In this document: piece after piece, positions 7,118-15,510 of the stretch
How positions within the stretch are numbered: the first letter of the stretch is position 1
How the letters are laid out: each line of letters begins with the position of its first letter
Origin: an uncultured Bacteroides sp.
Lineage (GTDB): Bacteria; Bacteroidota; Bacteroidia; Bacteroidales; Bacteroidaceae
Assembly: GCA_949288585.1 (NCBI GenBank)
Contig: CASEKR010000010.1
Coordinates: 1-42,890 of the forward strand
Length of the DNA: 42,890 nt
Direction of reading: 5' to 3'
Notes under the pieces: model-generated
What the model was told of the DNA's origin: nothing
Database searches by the model: none
The model's input: the letters and a program-made list of their open reading frames with translations, nothing else
Made by a program: the position numbers and the translations under genes

Positions 7118-9010
7118 TTATTCCAAGTAAGTGTATCCGTAAAGCCCGGACCGGTAGTTGGTCAGGAACTCTTTGCCTTCCTCGAGGGTAATCTTGCCTT
7201 CCTTGACGGACTGGCTTACCCAGGTCTCGAGCTTGCTTACCAGCCGCTTGGGGCTGTATTGCACGTAGTCCAGCACTTCGGCCACGGTTTCCCCGTCGAT
7301 TTGCTGGTCGATGGTGTAGCCTTTGCTGTTGACGGAGATGTGGACTGCGTTGGTGTCGCCGAAGAGGTTGTGCATGTCGCCCAGGATTTCCTGGTAGGCT
7401 CCGACGAGGAACACGGCGAGGTAGTACGGCTCTTTGTCGCGCAAAGAATGCACCGGCAGGGTGCTGACGTCGGGGCGCGAGGAGACAAAGTTGGCAATCT
7501 TGCCGTCCGAGTCGCACGTCATGTCTTGGAGGGTGGCTTCGCGGTCGGGTTTTTCGTCCAGGCGTTGGATGGGCATGATGGGGAACAGTTGGTCGATGGC
7601 CCAGGAGTCTGGCAACGACTGGAAAAGCGAGAAGTTGCAGAAGTATTTATCGGCCAGCAGCTTGCTAAGTTTGCGGAACTCTTCCGGGCAGTGCTTCATG
7701 TTGCTGGCGATGGAATTGATTTCGCGGCAGATGCTCCAGTAGAGTTTCTCTATTTGCGCCCGGGTGTTCAGGTCCACGATGCCGTGGCTGAAGAGGTCGA
7801 GCGCTTCTTCGCGTATCTGCTGCGCGTCATGCCAAGGCTCCAGGATGCTGCGTTGGTTCAGGTTGTCCCAGATTTGGTACAGTTCTTTCACCAGTTCGTG
7901 CGCGTTTTCGTCGGGTTCCCAGTTGTCGTCCATTTCGGGCAGCGAAGCTGTTTCCAGGACTTCGATGACCAGTACGGAGTGGTGTGCCGTCAGGCTGCGC
8001 CCGGTCTCGGTGATGATGTTGGGGTGGGGGAAGCCGTGTTTGTCGGCCGCGTCCACGAAGGTGGATACTACGTCGTTGACGTATTCCTGGATGGAGTAGT
8101 TCACCGAACTCTCGCTGCTGCTGGAGCGCGTGCCGTCGTAATCCACGCCCATGCCGCCGCCCGTGTCCACGAACTCCAGGTTGAAGCCCATTTTGTTCAG
8201 TTGCACGTAGAACTGGGAGGCTTCGCGCAGGGCGTTCTTGATGCGGCGTATCTTGGTAATCTGGCTGCCGATGTGGAAGTGTATCAGCTTCAGGCAGTCT
8301 TTCAGCCCTTTCTTTTCCAGGAAGTCGAGGGCTTCGAGCAGTTCGCTGGAGGTCAGGCCGAACTTGCTGGCGTCGCCGCCGCTTTCTTCCCATTTCCCGC
8401 TGCCGCTGGAGGCCAGTTTGATGCGGATGCCTATGTTGGGGCGCACCTTCAGTTGCTTGGCGATGCGGGCGATGAGGTTCAGTTCGTTCAGTTTTTCTAC
8501 CACCAGGAAGATGCGTTTGCCCATCTTCTGCGTCAGCAAAGCCAGTTCGATGAAGTCTTCGTCCTTGTAGCCGTTGCACACCACCAGCGAGCCGGGGTCG
8601 GTGTTGATGCCGATGACGGCGTGCAGTTCGGGTTTCGAACCGGCTTCCAGCCCCAGGTTGAATTTCTTCCCGTGGGTAATCATTTCTTCCACTACGGGGC
8701 GCATCTGGTTGGCCTTGATGGGGTAGATGATGAAGTTCTCGCCTTTGTAGCCATATTCTTCGGCGGCTTTCTTGAAGCAACAGGAGATTTTCTCGATACG
8801 GTTGTCCAGGATGTCGGGGAATCGCAAGAGCATGGGGGCTGTCACGTCGCGCAACTGGAGTTCGTCCACCAGTTCTTTCAGGTCGACGGCCACGTCGTCT
8901 TTGCGCGGCGTTACCACCACGTGGCCCTTCTCGTTGATACTAAAGTACGAAGTGCCCCAACCGTTGATGTTGTACAACTCTTCCGAATCTTCAATACGCC
9001 ATTTTCTCAT
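7118..9010 (-). CDS. speA: Biosynthetic arginine decarboxylase
   Basis: SpeA converts arginine to agmatine with pyridoxal phosphate, the entry to putrescine and spermidine by the agmatine route. The 630-residue length and the N-terminus WRIEDSEELYNINGWG are typical. The PLP lysine is K99 in YPIKANQ, at the start of the alanine-racemase-like barrel. HFHIGSQ and DTGGGMGVDYDGT are the usual cofactor and phosphate contacts. The C-terminal region ends in the expected beta-sandwich and helical domain. It sits between aroK and argB with gaps of 26 and 23 bases. A 593-residue antisense frame over this gene is a codon-bias shadow. Confidence 0.96.
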   Translation of the reverse strand: MRKWRIEDSEELYNINGWGTSYFSINEKGHVVVTPRKDDVAVDLKELVDELQLRDVTAPMLLRFPDILDNRIEKISCCFKKAAEEYGYKGENFIIYPIKANQMRPVVEEMITHGKKFNLGLEAGSKPELHAVIGINTDPGSLVVCNGYKDEDFIELALLTQKMGKRIFLVVEKLNELNLIARIAKQLKVRPNIGIRIKLASSGSGKWEESGGDASKFGLTSSELLEALDFLEKKGLKDCLKLIHFHIGSQITKIRRIKNALREASQFYVQLNKMGFNLEFVDTGGGMGVDYDGTRSSSSESSVNYSIQEYVNDVVSTFVDAADKHGFPHPNIITETGRSLTAHHSVLVIEVLETASLPEMDDNWEPDENAHELVKELYQIWDNLNQRSILEPWHDAQQIREEALDLFSHGIVDLNTRAQIEKLYWSICREINSIASNMKHCPEEFRKLSKLLADKYFCNFSLFQSLPDSWAIDQLFPIMPIQRLDEKPDREATLQDMTCDSDGKIANFVSSRPDVSTLPVHSLRDKEPYYLAVFLVGAYQEILGDMHNLFGDTNAVHISVNSKGYTIDQQIDGETVAEVLDYVQYSPKRLVSKLETWVSQSVKEGKITLEEGKEFLTNYRSGLYGYTYLE

Positions 9011-9036
9011 TTTCAGTTACTTTGCTGTTATGTTAC

Positions 9037-9588
9037 TTAGTTATTGTTGTCCGTCTCCTTGTCGCAGGCCAGCAGGGCGCGCAGTTGCTCCACCGACTCG
9101 GCTATCTGCTCGCGGCTTTCCAGCCGGCTGCCGTCGAACCGGTAACGCGCCTTTCCGTAGAAAGGCATCCGCCCGGCCAGGGCCTCGCCGATGAAGGCAC
9201 GTAGTTCCGCTTCCGACTTGCCTTGCAGGATGGGCCGTTGCTGCGTGGCCACCCGCAGGCGGCGGAACAGCGTCTCTTCGTCCACGTCCAGGAAGACCGT
9301 CTGCCCCTGGGCGTTCATGTAGTCCATGTTGTCGAAGAAGCAGGGCGTCCCTCCGCCGGTCGAGATGACCACGTTCTCAAAGTCGCCCACTTCGTGCAAC
9401 ATGTTCCGCTCCAGGCGGCGGAAACCGTCCTCGCCCCGCGCGGCGAAGAGTTGGCTGATTGTCTGGTGGAACCGTTCTTCTATGTACCAGTCCAGGTCGA
9501 TGAACGACAGCCCCATCTCGCGGGCGAAGGCTCTTCCCAAAGTCGTCTTGCCGGCACCCATGTAGCCTACCAAGAATATACGTACCAT
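9037..9588 (-). CDS. aroK: Shikimate kinase
   Basis: AroK phosphorylates the 3-hydroxyl of shikimate with ATP on the way to chorismate. The P-loop GYMGAGKTT lies at residues 8-16, DLDWYIEE follows as the shikimate-binding segment, and STGGGTPC is the second substrate loop. The open frame reaches 9612, but a -7 box at 9610-9617 would put the transcript start downstream of that codon, so I use the ATG at 9588 (MVRIFLVG, 183 aa); the adjacent ATG at 9591 is equally possible. It is the first gene of the aroK-speA-argB unit and has its own promoter. Confidence 0.94.
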   Translation of the reverse strand: MVRIFLVGYMGAGKTTLGRAFAREMGLSFIDLDWYIEERFHQTISQLFAARGEDGFRRLERNMLHEVGDFENVVISTGGGTPCFFDNMDYMNAQGQTVFLDVDEETLFRRLRVATQQRPILQGKSEAELRAFIGEALAGRMPFYGKARYRFDGSRLESREQIAESVEQLRALLACDKETDNNN

Positions 9589-9609
9589 CATTAGCTTCGC
9601 GTTTGTGCG

Positions 9610-9640
9610 CAAAGGTACGCATTTGCAGGAAGATGCGAAA
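9610..9640 (-). promoter_or_regulatory. Promoter of the aroK-speA-argB unit
   Basis: On the minus strand TACCTTTG (9617-9610) matches the -7 box TAnnTTTG. TTTC (9640-9637) lies 19 bases upstream as a near -33 element. The predicted start, around 9603-9605, leaves a leader of only about 12-17 bases to aroK. Confidence 0.65.
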
Positions 9641-9711
9641 GGGAAAGGCCGAATTTATTCCCTCCTTTCCGGGAAATAGCCTGACAAGCCCGGGGCGTGC
9701 GGAGGGCGCGT

Positions 9712-9810
9712 TTGTCCCGGGTGCGTCCGGCGTGTGTCCCGAGTGCGTCCCGTGGTTGTCCCGAGCGCACTCGGCGCTTGTCCCGGACGCACTCGGGACA
9801 AACGTCGGGC
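9712..9810. repeat. Intergenic cluster of GTCCCGAGTGCG-type repeats with inverted copies
   Basis: At least four variants of TTGTCCCGAGTGCGTCC are packed here, starting near 9712, 9735, 9756 and 9779. TGTCCCGAGTGCGTCC at 9735-9750 is the exact reverse complement of 9785-9800, giving a possible 16 bp stem. The core CGAGTGCG is shared with the repeat cluster at 3126-3191. The cluster lies between lysO and aroK, which are on the same strand. Confidence 0.8.
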
Positions 9811-9903
9811 GCACCCCCTCCAGGAGGGCTTCTCGCGGGGGTGAAGCGGGGACAGTGGGGGAATGGGGCGGGGAAGGAGGGGAGTAAAAAAGGAAGACAA
9901 CGC

Positions 9904-10506
9904 TTACAACCCGCAGAACAGCGTGACGAGGAAGGGGACGCTGAAGTCGACCAGGAAGCCGTGGTAGATGGAGACGACGGCAAAGCGTTGGCCCGACACC
10001 TGTGTGATGACGGGTAGCGTCGTATCCATCGTCGTGGCGCCCCCGGCGGCAATGGGCGCCAACGGACCGAACCACCGCGCCAGCAGCGGGGCCAGCAGCA
10101 GCGTCAGCAACTCGCGGATGATGTTGGCCAGCAGCGCCACCGTGCCCAGTTCCGCCCCCTTGTATTCCGTGATGAAGATGGACGAAAGCGAATAGTAGCC
10201 AAAGCCCGCGCCCACGGCCAGGCAGTCGCCCGCCGTGCGCCCCGCCAGCAGCAGGCTGACCACGGCCGCCCCCGCCAGCGTGCCCGCCACGGTGCCCAGC
10301 GGCAAGAGCATCAGCCGGGGCGAGAGCGAACGGAAATGGCGCAACGTCTGCGGGTCGCTGCCTATCCCCAAGCCCACGCAGAACATCAGCGCGCAGAGGG
10401 CGTAGAAGCTGGCGTCCGTCTGCGCCGGGTCGAAGGGGAGGACGTGCCCCAGCCCGCACGCTACGCCCAACGCGAAGAATCCCACCACGACGAGGCTCCC
10501 CTTCAT
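9904..10506 (-). CDS. lysO: LysO-family lysine exporter, C-terminal subunit (split gene)
   Basis: This 200-residue membrane protein matches the larger C-terminal part of E. coli LysO (YbjE, DUF340), which exports L-lysine through the inner membrane. Family segments seen are FGYYSLSSIFITE, ANIIRELLTLLLAPLL, GGATTMDTTLPVI and YHGFLVDFSVPFLV. About six hydrophobic segments are present. The ATG at 10506 (MKGSLVVVGFF) overlaps the stop of the upstream small subunit as ATGA. The open frame runs on to 10680, but there it overlaps the upstream gene. E. coli has one 299-residue chain, so here two peptides must assemble. Confidence 0.85.
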   Translation of the reverse strand: MKGSLVVVGFFALGVACGLGHVLPFDPAQTDASFYALCALMFCVGLGIGSDPQTLRHFRSLSPRLMLLPLGTVAGTLAGAAVVSLLLAGRTAGDCLAVGAGFGYYSLSSIFITEYKGAELGTVALLANIIRELLTLLLAPLLARWFGPLAPIAAGGATTMDTTLPVITQVSGQRFAVVSIYHGFLVDFSVPFLVTLFCGL

Positions 10507-10781
10507 GCTCCGCCCTCCTTTCCGCGCGCGGCCCAGCGCCACAAGGCCCAGGCGGCCAGCACGCTGCCTGCGGTGGATGCCGTGGCGACGGCCAGCGCCT
10601 CCAGTCCCAAGGTGTGCAGGCCGCGCACGATGCGCTCGTTGCCGCCCACTTCGATGCCCAGCAGGAAAAGCAACGCCCAAATGAGCACGGTGACCACACG
10701 GCGCACGCCCCCCAACCTGCGGCGGCGCAACAAGAATCCGGCAGCCATGCCGGCCAGCATGAGTGAGATGACTGTGAACAT
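10503..10781 (-). CDS. LysO-family lysine exporter, small N-terminal subunit
   Basis: The 92-residue peptide has three hydrophobic segments and corresponds to the N-terminal third of E. coli LysO. The segment LIWALLFLLGIEVGGN matches the family's first conserved region. I use the ATG at 10781 (MFTVISLMLAG), because the longer frame to 10856 crosses the -7 box at 10814-10821 and the rnhB start. Translation is coupled to the C-terminal subunit by a four-base overlap. The split is probably normal for this lineage and not a broken gene, since both parts keep clean starts. Confidence 0.8.
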   Translation of the reverse strand: MFTVISLMLAGMAAGFLLRRRRLGGVRRVVTVLIWALLFLLGIEVGGNERIVRGLHTLGLEALAVATASTAGSVLAAWALWRWAARGKEGGA

Positions 10782-10813
10782 GCGATAGTAGTATAAAGTT
10801 CGTTTTTTGCCCG

Positions 10814-10821
10814 CAAAGATA
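10814..10821 (-). promoter_or_regulatory. -7 box TATCTTTG of the lysO pair
   Basis: The minus-strand sequence TATCTTTG is a perfect -7 match, 32 bases before the ATG at 10781. It is back to back with an identical box for rnhB, only 21 bases away. Confidence 0.6.
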
Positions 10822-10842
10822 GGCTTTGTTTCCGATTCTGCG

Positions 10843-10850
10843 TATCTTTG
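10843..10850 (+). promoter_or_regulatory. -7 box TATCTTTG of rnhB
   Basis: The TATCTTTG box ends only four bases before the rnhB ATG at 10855. The expected start of transcription falls on or next to the start codon, which suggests a leaderless or nearly leaderless mRNA. Confidence 0.55.
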
Positions 10851-10854
10851 CGCC

Positions 10855-11463
10855 ATGTTATTGCCTTCTTTGCATAGAGACCAGATAGAAGCCGGCTGCG
10901 ACGAAGCCGGACGCGGATGTCTGGCGGGCGCCGTCTATGCTGCCGCCGTCATCCTGCCCCCCGGCTTCCGCAACGAACTGCTGAACGACTCGAAGCAACT
11001 CTCCGAACGCCAGCGCTACGCCCTCCGCCCCGTCATCGAACGCGAAGCCCTGGCCTGGGCCGTGGGCGTGGTCTCACCCGAAGAAATCGACCGCATCAAC
11101 ATCCTCAACGCCTCCTTCCTGGCCATGCACCGCGCCATCGCAGCCCTCGCCCTCCGCCCCCAGCACCTGCTCATCGACGGCAACCGTTTCCGTCCCTATC
11201 CCGGCATTCCCCACACCACCGTGGTCAAAGGCGACGCCACCTACCTCTCTATTGCCGCCGCCTCCGTTCTCGCCAAGACCTATCGCGACGACTACATGCT
11301 TCGCCTCCACGCCGAGTACCCCCGTTATGGCTGGGACCGCAACAAGGGATACCCCACGCGCGCCCATCGCGCCGCCATCGCGGAATATGGCGCGACGCCT
11401 TATCACCGGCAGACATTCAACCTGTTGGGCGGGGATGGGCAGCTGGCGCTGGAGTTCGAGTGA
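10855..11463 (+). CDS. rnhB: Ribonuclease HII
   Basis: RNase HII cuts the RNA strand of RNA-DNA hybrids and single ribonucleotides in DNA. The active-site motif DEAGRG begins at D16-E17, LIDGNRF holds a further acidic residue, and [24 protein letters not shown]-type sequence follows with the remaining metal ligands. The 202-residue length from the ATG at 10855 (MLLPSLHRD) fits the family. The open frame begins upstream at 10807, but that part carries the promoter. The gene is the last GC-rich gene before the AT-rich island. Confidence 0.95.
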   Translation: MLLPSLHRDQIEAGCDEAGRGCLAGAVYAAAVILPPGFRNELLNDSKQLSERQRYALRPVIEREALAWAVGVVSPEEIDRINILNASFLAMHRAIAALALRPQHLLIDGNRFRPYPGIPHTTVVKGDATYLSIAAASVLAKTYRDDYMLRLHAEYPRYGWDRNKGYPTRAHRAAIAEYGATPYHRQTFNLLGGDGQLALEFE

Positions 11464-11480
11464 ACAATCGTTTTGTAAGC

Positions 11481-11517
11481 AAGAGCAGGATGGTAAAAAG
11501 CTTTTCTTTCTGTTCTT
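11481..11517 (+). terminator. Weak hairpin after rnhB
   Basis: AAGAGCAG (11481-11488) can pair with CTGTTCTT (11510-11517), with one G-U pair. The palindrome AAAAGCTTTT lies inside and T-rich sequence follows. The rest of the gap up to 11695 is AT-rich and shows nothing else I can support. Confidence 0.3.
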
Positions 11518-11695
11518 AATAGCTAATAACAGTCTTTTTTATGTAAATCTACTCGATATAATAAAATAATTTTGTTTATATACTTGGCGAAAGGGGCGAT
11601 TTCTTTAATTTGTTTCTCTTTTTGCGTGTTTTTTTATCGTTTTCTCCTGCAAAATGAAATTTCTTCCGCTTTTTTAATAAAAAGTTTAAGTATTA

Positions 11696-11728
11696 TTTGT
11701 TTTAATAATAAATTAATTCATATATTTG
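11696..11728 (+). promoter_or_regulatory. Promoter of the PUL operon
   Basis: TTTG (11696-11699), 21 bases, then TATATTTG (11721-11728) is a near-perfect Bacteroides sigma-ABfr promoter. Transcription should start near 11735, about 20 bases before the ATG at 11756. No operator-like repeat was noticed around it. Confidence 0.75.
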
Positions 11729-11755
11729 CTTCCGAATATAAATGAAACAGAAATA

Positions 11756-12835
11756 ATGAAAGCAAATACTCGGAGAAGTTTCCTAAAGAAGGCGGCGTTG
11801 GCTGGTACGTCTTTGTTGGCGCTACCTTCCTTTCTGGACTCTTGCGGTATGCCGGAAGAACAGAAACAGGAAGGGCGGTTGATTGTTCCTGCGGGAAATG
11901 GCTTGCCTATAACAGGCACTTTCCTGGACGAAATCTCTCATGACATCCCACACCAGAATTGGGGCGAGAAAGAATGGGATTTGGATTTTCGTTACATGAA
12001 ACAGATAGGCATTGATACGGTCATAATGATTCGCTCTGGTTATCGCAAGTTTATTACCTATCCTTCCGCATACTTGTTGGGAAAAGGCTGTTATATGCCT
12101 TCGGTGGATTTACTGGATTTGTTCCTGAGGTTGGCTGGAAAGTATGGCATGAAGTTCTATTTCGGATTATACGATTCAGGTCGTTATTGGGATACCGGCG
12201 ACTTGAGTTGGGAAATCGAAGATAATAAATATGTAATAGATGAGGTGTGGAAATCCTATGGCTGCCGTTATAAAAGTTTTGCAGGCTGGTACATCAGTGG
12301 CGAGATCAGCCGTGCTACCAAGGGCGCGATAGACGCGTTTCATTCTATGGGACAGCAGTGCAAAGAAGTGTCAGGAGGTTTGCCAACATTTATTTCCCCT
12401 TGGATTGATGGGAAAAAAGCTGTCATGGCCGGTAGCGGAAAATTAACCAAGGCAGAAGCAGTCTCCGTCCGCCAGCATGAAGAAGAATGGGACGAGATAT
12501 TTTCTGGTATTCATGATGTGGTTGACGCTTGCGCGTTTCAAGATGGCCATATTGATTATGACGAACTGGATGCTTTCTTCGCTGTAAACAAGAAACTTGC
12601 TGATAAGTATGGCATGCAGTGCTGGACCAATGCGGAGACTTTCGACCGTGATATGCCTATCAATTTCTTGCCGATTAAGTTTGATAAGCTGCGCTTGAAG
12701 TTGGAGGCTGCAAAGCGTGCTGGTTACGATAAGGCCATTACTTTCGAGTTTTCCCACTTCATGAGTCCGCAGTCGGCCTATTTGCAAGCGGGGCATTTGT
12801 ACGACCGATATAAAGAGTATTTTGAAATAGTTTGA
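11756..12835 (+). CDS. DUF4434 TIM-barrel-like lipoprotein with a Tat-type signal
   Basis: The 359-residue protein begins with TRRSFLKKAALAG, a twin-arginine type signal, followed by LDSC with C30 as probable lipid anchor. The remainder resembles DUF4434, a TIM-barrel family related to glycoside hydrolases and common in Bacteroides PULs. It opens with PITGTFLDEI and shows conserved segments such as FYFGLYDSG, AGWYISGE and CWTNAETF. The glutamates in GWYISGE and NAETF are possible catalytic residues by position on the barrel, but this is inference. The start is the ATG at 11756 just after the promoter; an earlier in-frame codon at 11726 overlaps the -7 box. It is the first gene of the operon and one of three DUF4434 genes in it. 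Confidence 0.82.
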   Translation: MKANTRRSFLKKAALAGTSLLALPSFLDSCGMPEEQKQEGRLIVPAGNGLPITGTFLDEISHDIPHQNWGEKEWDLDFRYMKQIGIDTVIMIRSGYRKFITYPSAYLLGKGCYMPSVDLLDLFLRLAGKYGMKFYFGLYDSGRYWDTGDLSWEIEDNKYVIDEVWKSYGCRYKSFAGWYISGEISRATKGAIDAFHSMGQQCKEVSGGLPTFISPWIDGKKAVMAGSGKLTKAEAVSVRQHEEEWDEIFSGIHDVVDACAFQDGHIDYDELDAFFAVNKKLADKYGMQCWTNAETFDRDMPINFLPIKFDKLRLKLEAAKRAGYDKAITFEFSHFMSPQSAYLQAGHLYDRYKEYFEIV

Positions 12836-12863
12836 TTTGTCAATTAAAGAATAGTAGAGAATT

Positions 12864-14276
12864 ATGAAGACAAGTGTGAATTTCCCATACATGATATTTC
12901 TGGCTGTCGTGGCAGCTTTGGGAGGTTTCCTTTTCGGGTATGACACGGCGGTTATTTCAGGAACTGTGTCTCAAGTGTCGGCTCAGTTTGGATTAGACCA
13001 ATGGCAGACTGGTTGGTTTGTGGGCTGTGCGCTGGTCGGCTCTATCATAGGTGTGCTGATGGCGGGTAAGTTGAGTGACTGCTTCGGACGCAAGGCTACA
13101 TTGTTGGTGGCTGCGGTCTTTTTTTCTGCATCAGGAATCGGCTGTGCTTTCGTTTCCAATTTTAGCCAATTGGTGTTTACCCGTATGTTGGGTGGCATAG
13201 GTATTGGCGTTGTTTCTGTGGTATCTCCACTTTATATATCCGAGGTCTCTGTGGCTCGTTATCGGGGGAGGTTGGTTTCATTGTATCAGTTGGCTGTCAC
13301 GGTAGGTTTTTTGGGTGCTTATTTGGCAAATTATTGGCTATTGCATTTTTCGCAAAGTGGCGTATCTTTTGAAATGGGCTGGTTACATACTATTTTAGTA
13401 TCGGAAGTGTGGCGAGGCATGTTAGGATGCTCGAGCCTTCCTTCGGTTGTATTTTTCATGGTGATCTTTTTTATTCCGGAAAGTCCTCGCTGGTTGGTGT
13501 TGAAAGGACGGCTCATTGCAGCGCGAAGTGTCTTCTGTCGCATTTATGGTTCAGATATAGAAGCGGAACGTCAGGTGTCGGCTACGCAGTCTGTCATTAT
13601 TTCCGATGCACAGTCCGATTGGCGATTCTTGCTGCTGCCCGGTATCCGTAAGGCTGTTCTCATAGGTGCTGCAATTGCTATTTTAGGACAATTCATGGGG
13701 GTAAACGCAGTGCTTTATTATGGCCCTTCTATTTTCGAAGAAGCAGGGTTGTCTGGCAGTGATGCCTTGTTCAGTCAGGTCTTAGTTGGTGTGGTCAATA
13801 TGTTGACAACGGTGATAGCGGTATTTATCATAGATAAGATAGGACGTAAGAAATTGGTTTATTACGGAGTGTCAGGCATGATAATGTCTTTGCTGTTGAT
13901 AGGCTTCTATTTCCATTTTGGTGAAACTTGTCACTTGGGCAATACTTTCTTGCTTTCTTTCTTTTTGTTATATGTATTTTGTTGCGCCATTTCAATTAGT
14001 GCAGTCATATTCGTCCTACTTTCTGAGATGTATCCCACGCGTATACGAGGTATGGCAATGTCTATTGCCGGTTTTGCTCTTTGGGTGGGCACCTATCTGG
14101 TCGGACAACTGACACCATGGCTGTTGTTGAATCTCACGCCTGCAGGTACATTCTTGTTATTCGCTTTTATGTGTGTGCCTTACATTTTGATTGTTTGGAA
14201 ATTGCTTCCAGAGACGACAGGCAAGTCGTTGGAAGAAATAGAACGTTATTGGATGAAAAATATTGATTTTAAATAA
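12864..14276 (+). CDS. MFS sugar porter (XylE/GLUT-type sugar:H+ symporter)
   Basis: The 470-residue protein has twelve hydrophobic segments and the sugar-porter signatures: GGFLFGYDTAVISG at the first helix, GKLSDCFGRK and IDKIGRKK as the repeated loop motif, IPESPRWL after helix six, and LPETTGK at the end. Such proteins import monosaccharides through the inner membrane with protons. The best known relatives carry xylose, arabinose, galactose or glucose; the exact sugar cannot be read here. It lies 28 bases after the DUF4434 gene and 13 before the epimerase gene, which suggests that its cargo is the epimerase substrate. Confidence 0.92.
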   Translation: MKTSVNFPYMIFLAVVAALGGFLFGYDTAVISGTVSQVSAQFGLDQWQTGWFVGCALVGSIIGVLMAGKLSDCFGRKATLLVAAVFFSASGIGCAFVSNFSQLVFTRMLGGIGIGVVSVVSPLYISEVSVARYRGRLVSLYQLAVTVGFLGAYLANYWLLHFSQSGVSFEMGWLHTILVSEVWRGMLGCSSLPSVVFFMVIFFIPESPRWLVLKGRLIAARSVFCRIYGSDIEAERQVSATQSVIISDAQSDWRFLLLPGIRKAVLIGAAIAILGQFMGVNAVLYYGPSIFEEAGLSGSDALFSQVLVGVVNMLTTVIAVFIIDKIGRKKLVYYGVSGMIMSLLLIGFYFHFGETCHLGNTFLLSFFLLYVFCCAISISAVIFVLLSEMYPTRIRGMAMSIAGFALWVGTYLVGQLTPWLLLNLTPAGTFLLFAFMCVPYILIVWKLLPETTGKSLEEIERYWMKNIDFK

Positions 14277-14289
14277 AGAGGAACAAGAT

Positions 14290-15495
14290 ATGAATTTTAA
14301 GGATTTGTCAAAACAGTACAAAACTGAGTTGCTGGAAAATGTGCTTCCTTTTTGGTTGCAACATTCGCAAGATTTGGAGTATGGAGGCTATTTTACGTGT
14401 TTGAAGCGTGATGGTAAAGTGTTTGATACGGATAAATTCGTCTGGCTACAGGGGCGCGAAGTGTGGATGTTTTCTATGCTTTATAATAAGTTGGAGAAAC
14501 GTCAGGCTTGGTTGGATTGCGCCATGCAAGGAGGGGAATTTTTGAAGAAATGCGCTCATGACGGGCATTATAATTGGTATTTCTCATTAAATCGGAAAGG
14601 AGAACCTTTGGTTGAACCTTATAATATTTTTTCTTACACGTTTGCTACGATGGCTTTCGGGCAATTAAGTTTGGCAACTGGTAATCAAGAATATGCCGAT
14701 ATAGCACGGAAGACGTTTGATGTTATTTTATCCAAAGTTGATAATCCGAAAGGCAAATGGAATAAGTTGCATCCAGGTACTCGTAATCTGAAAGGATTTG
14801 CTTTGCCGATGATACTTTGCAATTTGGCACTGGAAATAGAACATTTGCTTGATGAAAAGTTTCTGTTGGAGACTATGAACATATGCATTCATGAGGTGAT
14901 GGATGTGTTTTATAGGCCGGAGTTAGGTGGTATTATTGTTGAGAATGTATTAGCGGACGGAAGCTTGTCTGATTCTTTTGAAGGTCGGCAAGTAACGCCT
15001 GGCCATGCTATCGAGGCTATGTGGTTTATTATGGATTTAGGGTGTCGAATGAATCGTCCGGATTTGATTGAAAAAGCTAAAAACGTAACGTTAACTATGC
15101 TTGAATATGGTTGGGACAAAGAGTATGGTGGTATTTTCTATTTTATGGATCGTTTGGGAAATCCTCCTCAGCAGTTGGAATGGGATCAGAAACTTTGGTG
15201 GGTGCATATTGAGACATTGATTTCTTTATTGAAGGGTTATTATTTGACTGGTGATGAGCATTGCATTATTTGGTTTGAAAAAGTTCATGATTATGTGTGG
15301 AATCATTTTAAAGATTCAGAATATCCCGAATGGTTCGGTTATTTGAATCGTCGTGGTGAAATTTTGCTTCCATTAAAAGGTGGCAAATGGAAAGGGTGTT
15401 TTCATGTACCTAGAGGCTTATATCAGTGTTGGCAATTATTAGAGAAGTTGTCAGAAAATAGTGGGGTGGCATTGGAGATGAATGAAAAAGTGTAA
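14290..15495 (+). CDS. AGE-family 2-epimerase (N-acylglucosamine 2-epimerase type)
   Basis: The 401-residue protein has no export signal and should be cytosolic. It shows the alpha-barrel features of the AGE family: VWLQGREVWMFS near residue 56, TPGHAIEAMWFIMD with the catalytic His, WWVHIETLISLL with the second His, and GGKWKGCFHVPR near the end. The last motif is closer to renin-binding protein / GlcNAc 2-epimerase than to cellobiose 2-epimerase. The reaction would interconvert a glucose- and a mannose-configured sugar, perhaps GlcNAc/ManNAc or a free hexose. The ATG at 14290 follows a GAGGAACAAG stretch; an in-frame TTG at 14263 lies inside the MFS gene and is rejected. Confidence 0.85.
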   Translation: MNFKDLSKQYKTELLENVLPFWLQHSQDLEYGGYFTCLKRDGKVFDTDKFVWLQGREVWMFSMLYNKLEKRQAWLDCAMQGGEFLKKCAHDGHYNWYFSLNRKGEPLVEPYNIFSYTFATMAFGQLSLATGNQEYADIARKTFDVILSKVDNPKGKWNKLHPGTRNLKGFALPMILCNLALEIEHLLDEKFLLETMNICIHEVMDVFYRPELGGIIVENVLADGSLSDSFEGRQVTPGHAIEAMWFIMDLGCRMNRPDLIEKAKNVTLTMLEYGWDKEYGGIFYFMDRLGNPPQQLEWDQKLWWVHIETLISLLKGYYLTGDEHCIIWFEKVHDYVWNHFKDSEYPEWFGYLNRRGEILLPLKGGKWKGCFHVPRGLYQCWQLLEKLSENSGVALEMNEKV

Positions 15496-15510
15496 AAATA
15501 TGATTTAATT

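Larger units (their letters stand above)
9589..9903. other. 315-base gap between lysO and aroK
   Basis: From the right the gap holds a G-rich stretch after lysO, the palindromic repeat cluster at 9712-9810, and the aroK promoter. I see no supported protein or RNA gene in it; open frames here are short and follow the repeats. Confidence 0.6.

Noticed and set aside
7259-9040. 593-residue open frame antisense to speA
   Set aside because: speA on the other strand has full motifs. The antisense frame is Val/Phe/His/Gln-rich sequence caused by the codon bias of the real gene.
11464-11755. A riboswitch or attachment site at the left border of the island
   Set aside because: Apart from a weak hairpin and the promoter I found no conserved structure, tRNA end or direct repeat matching the right border.
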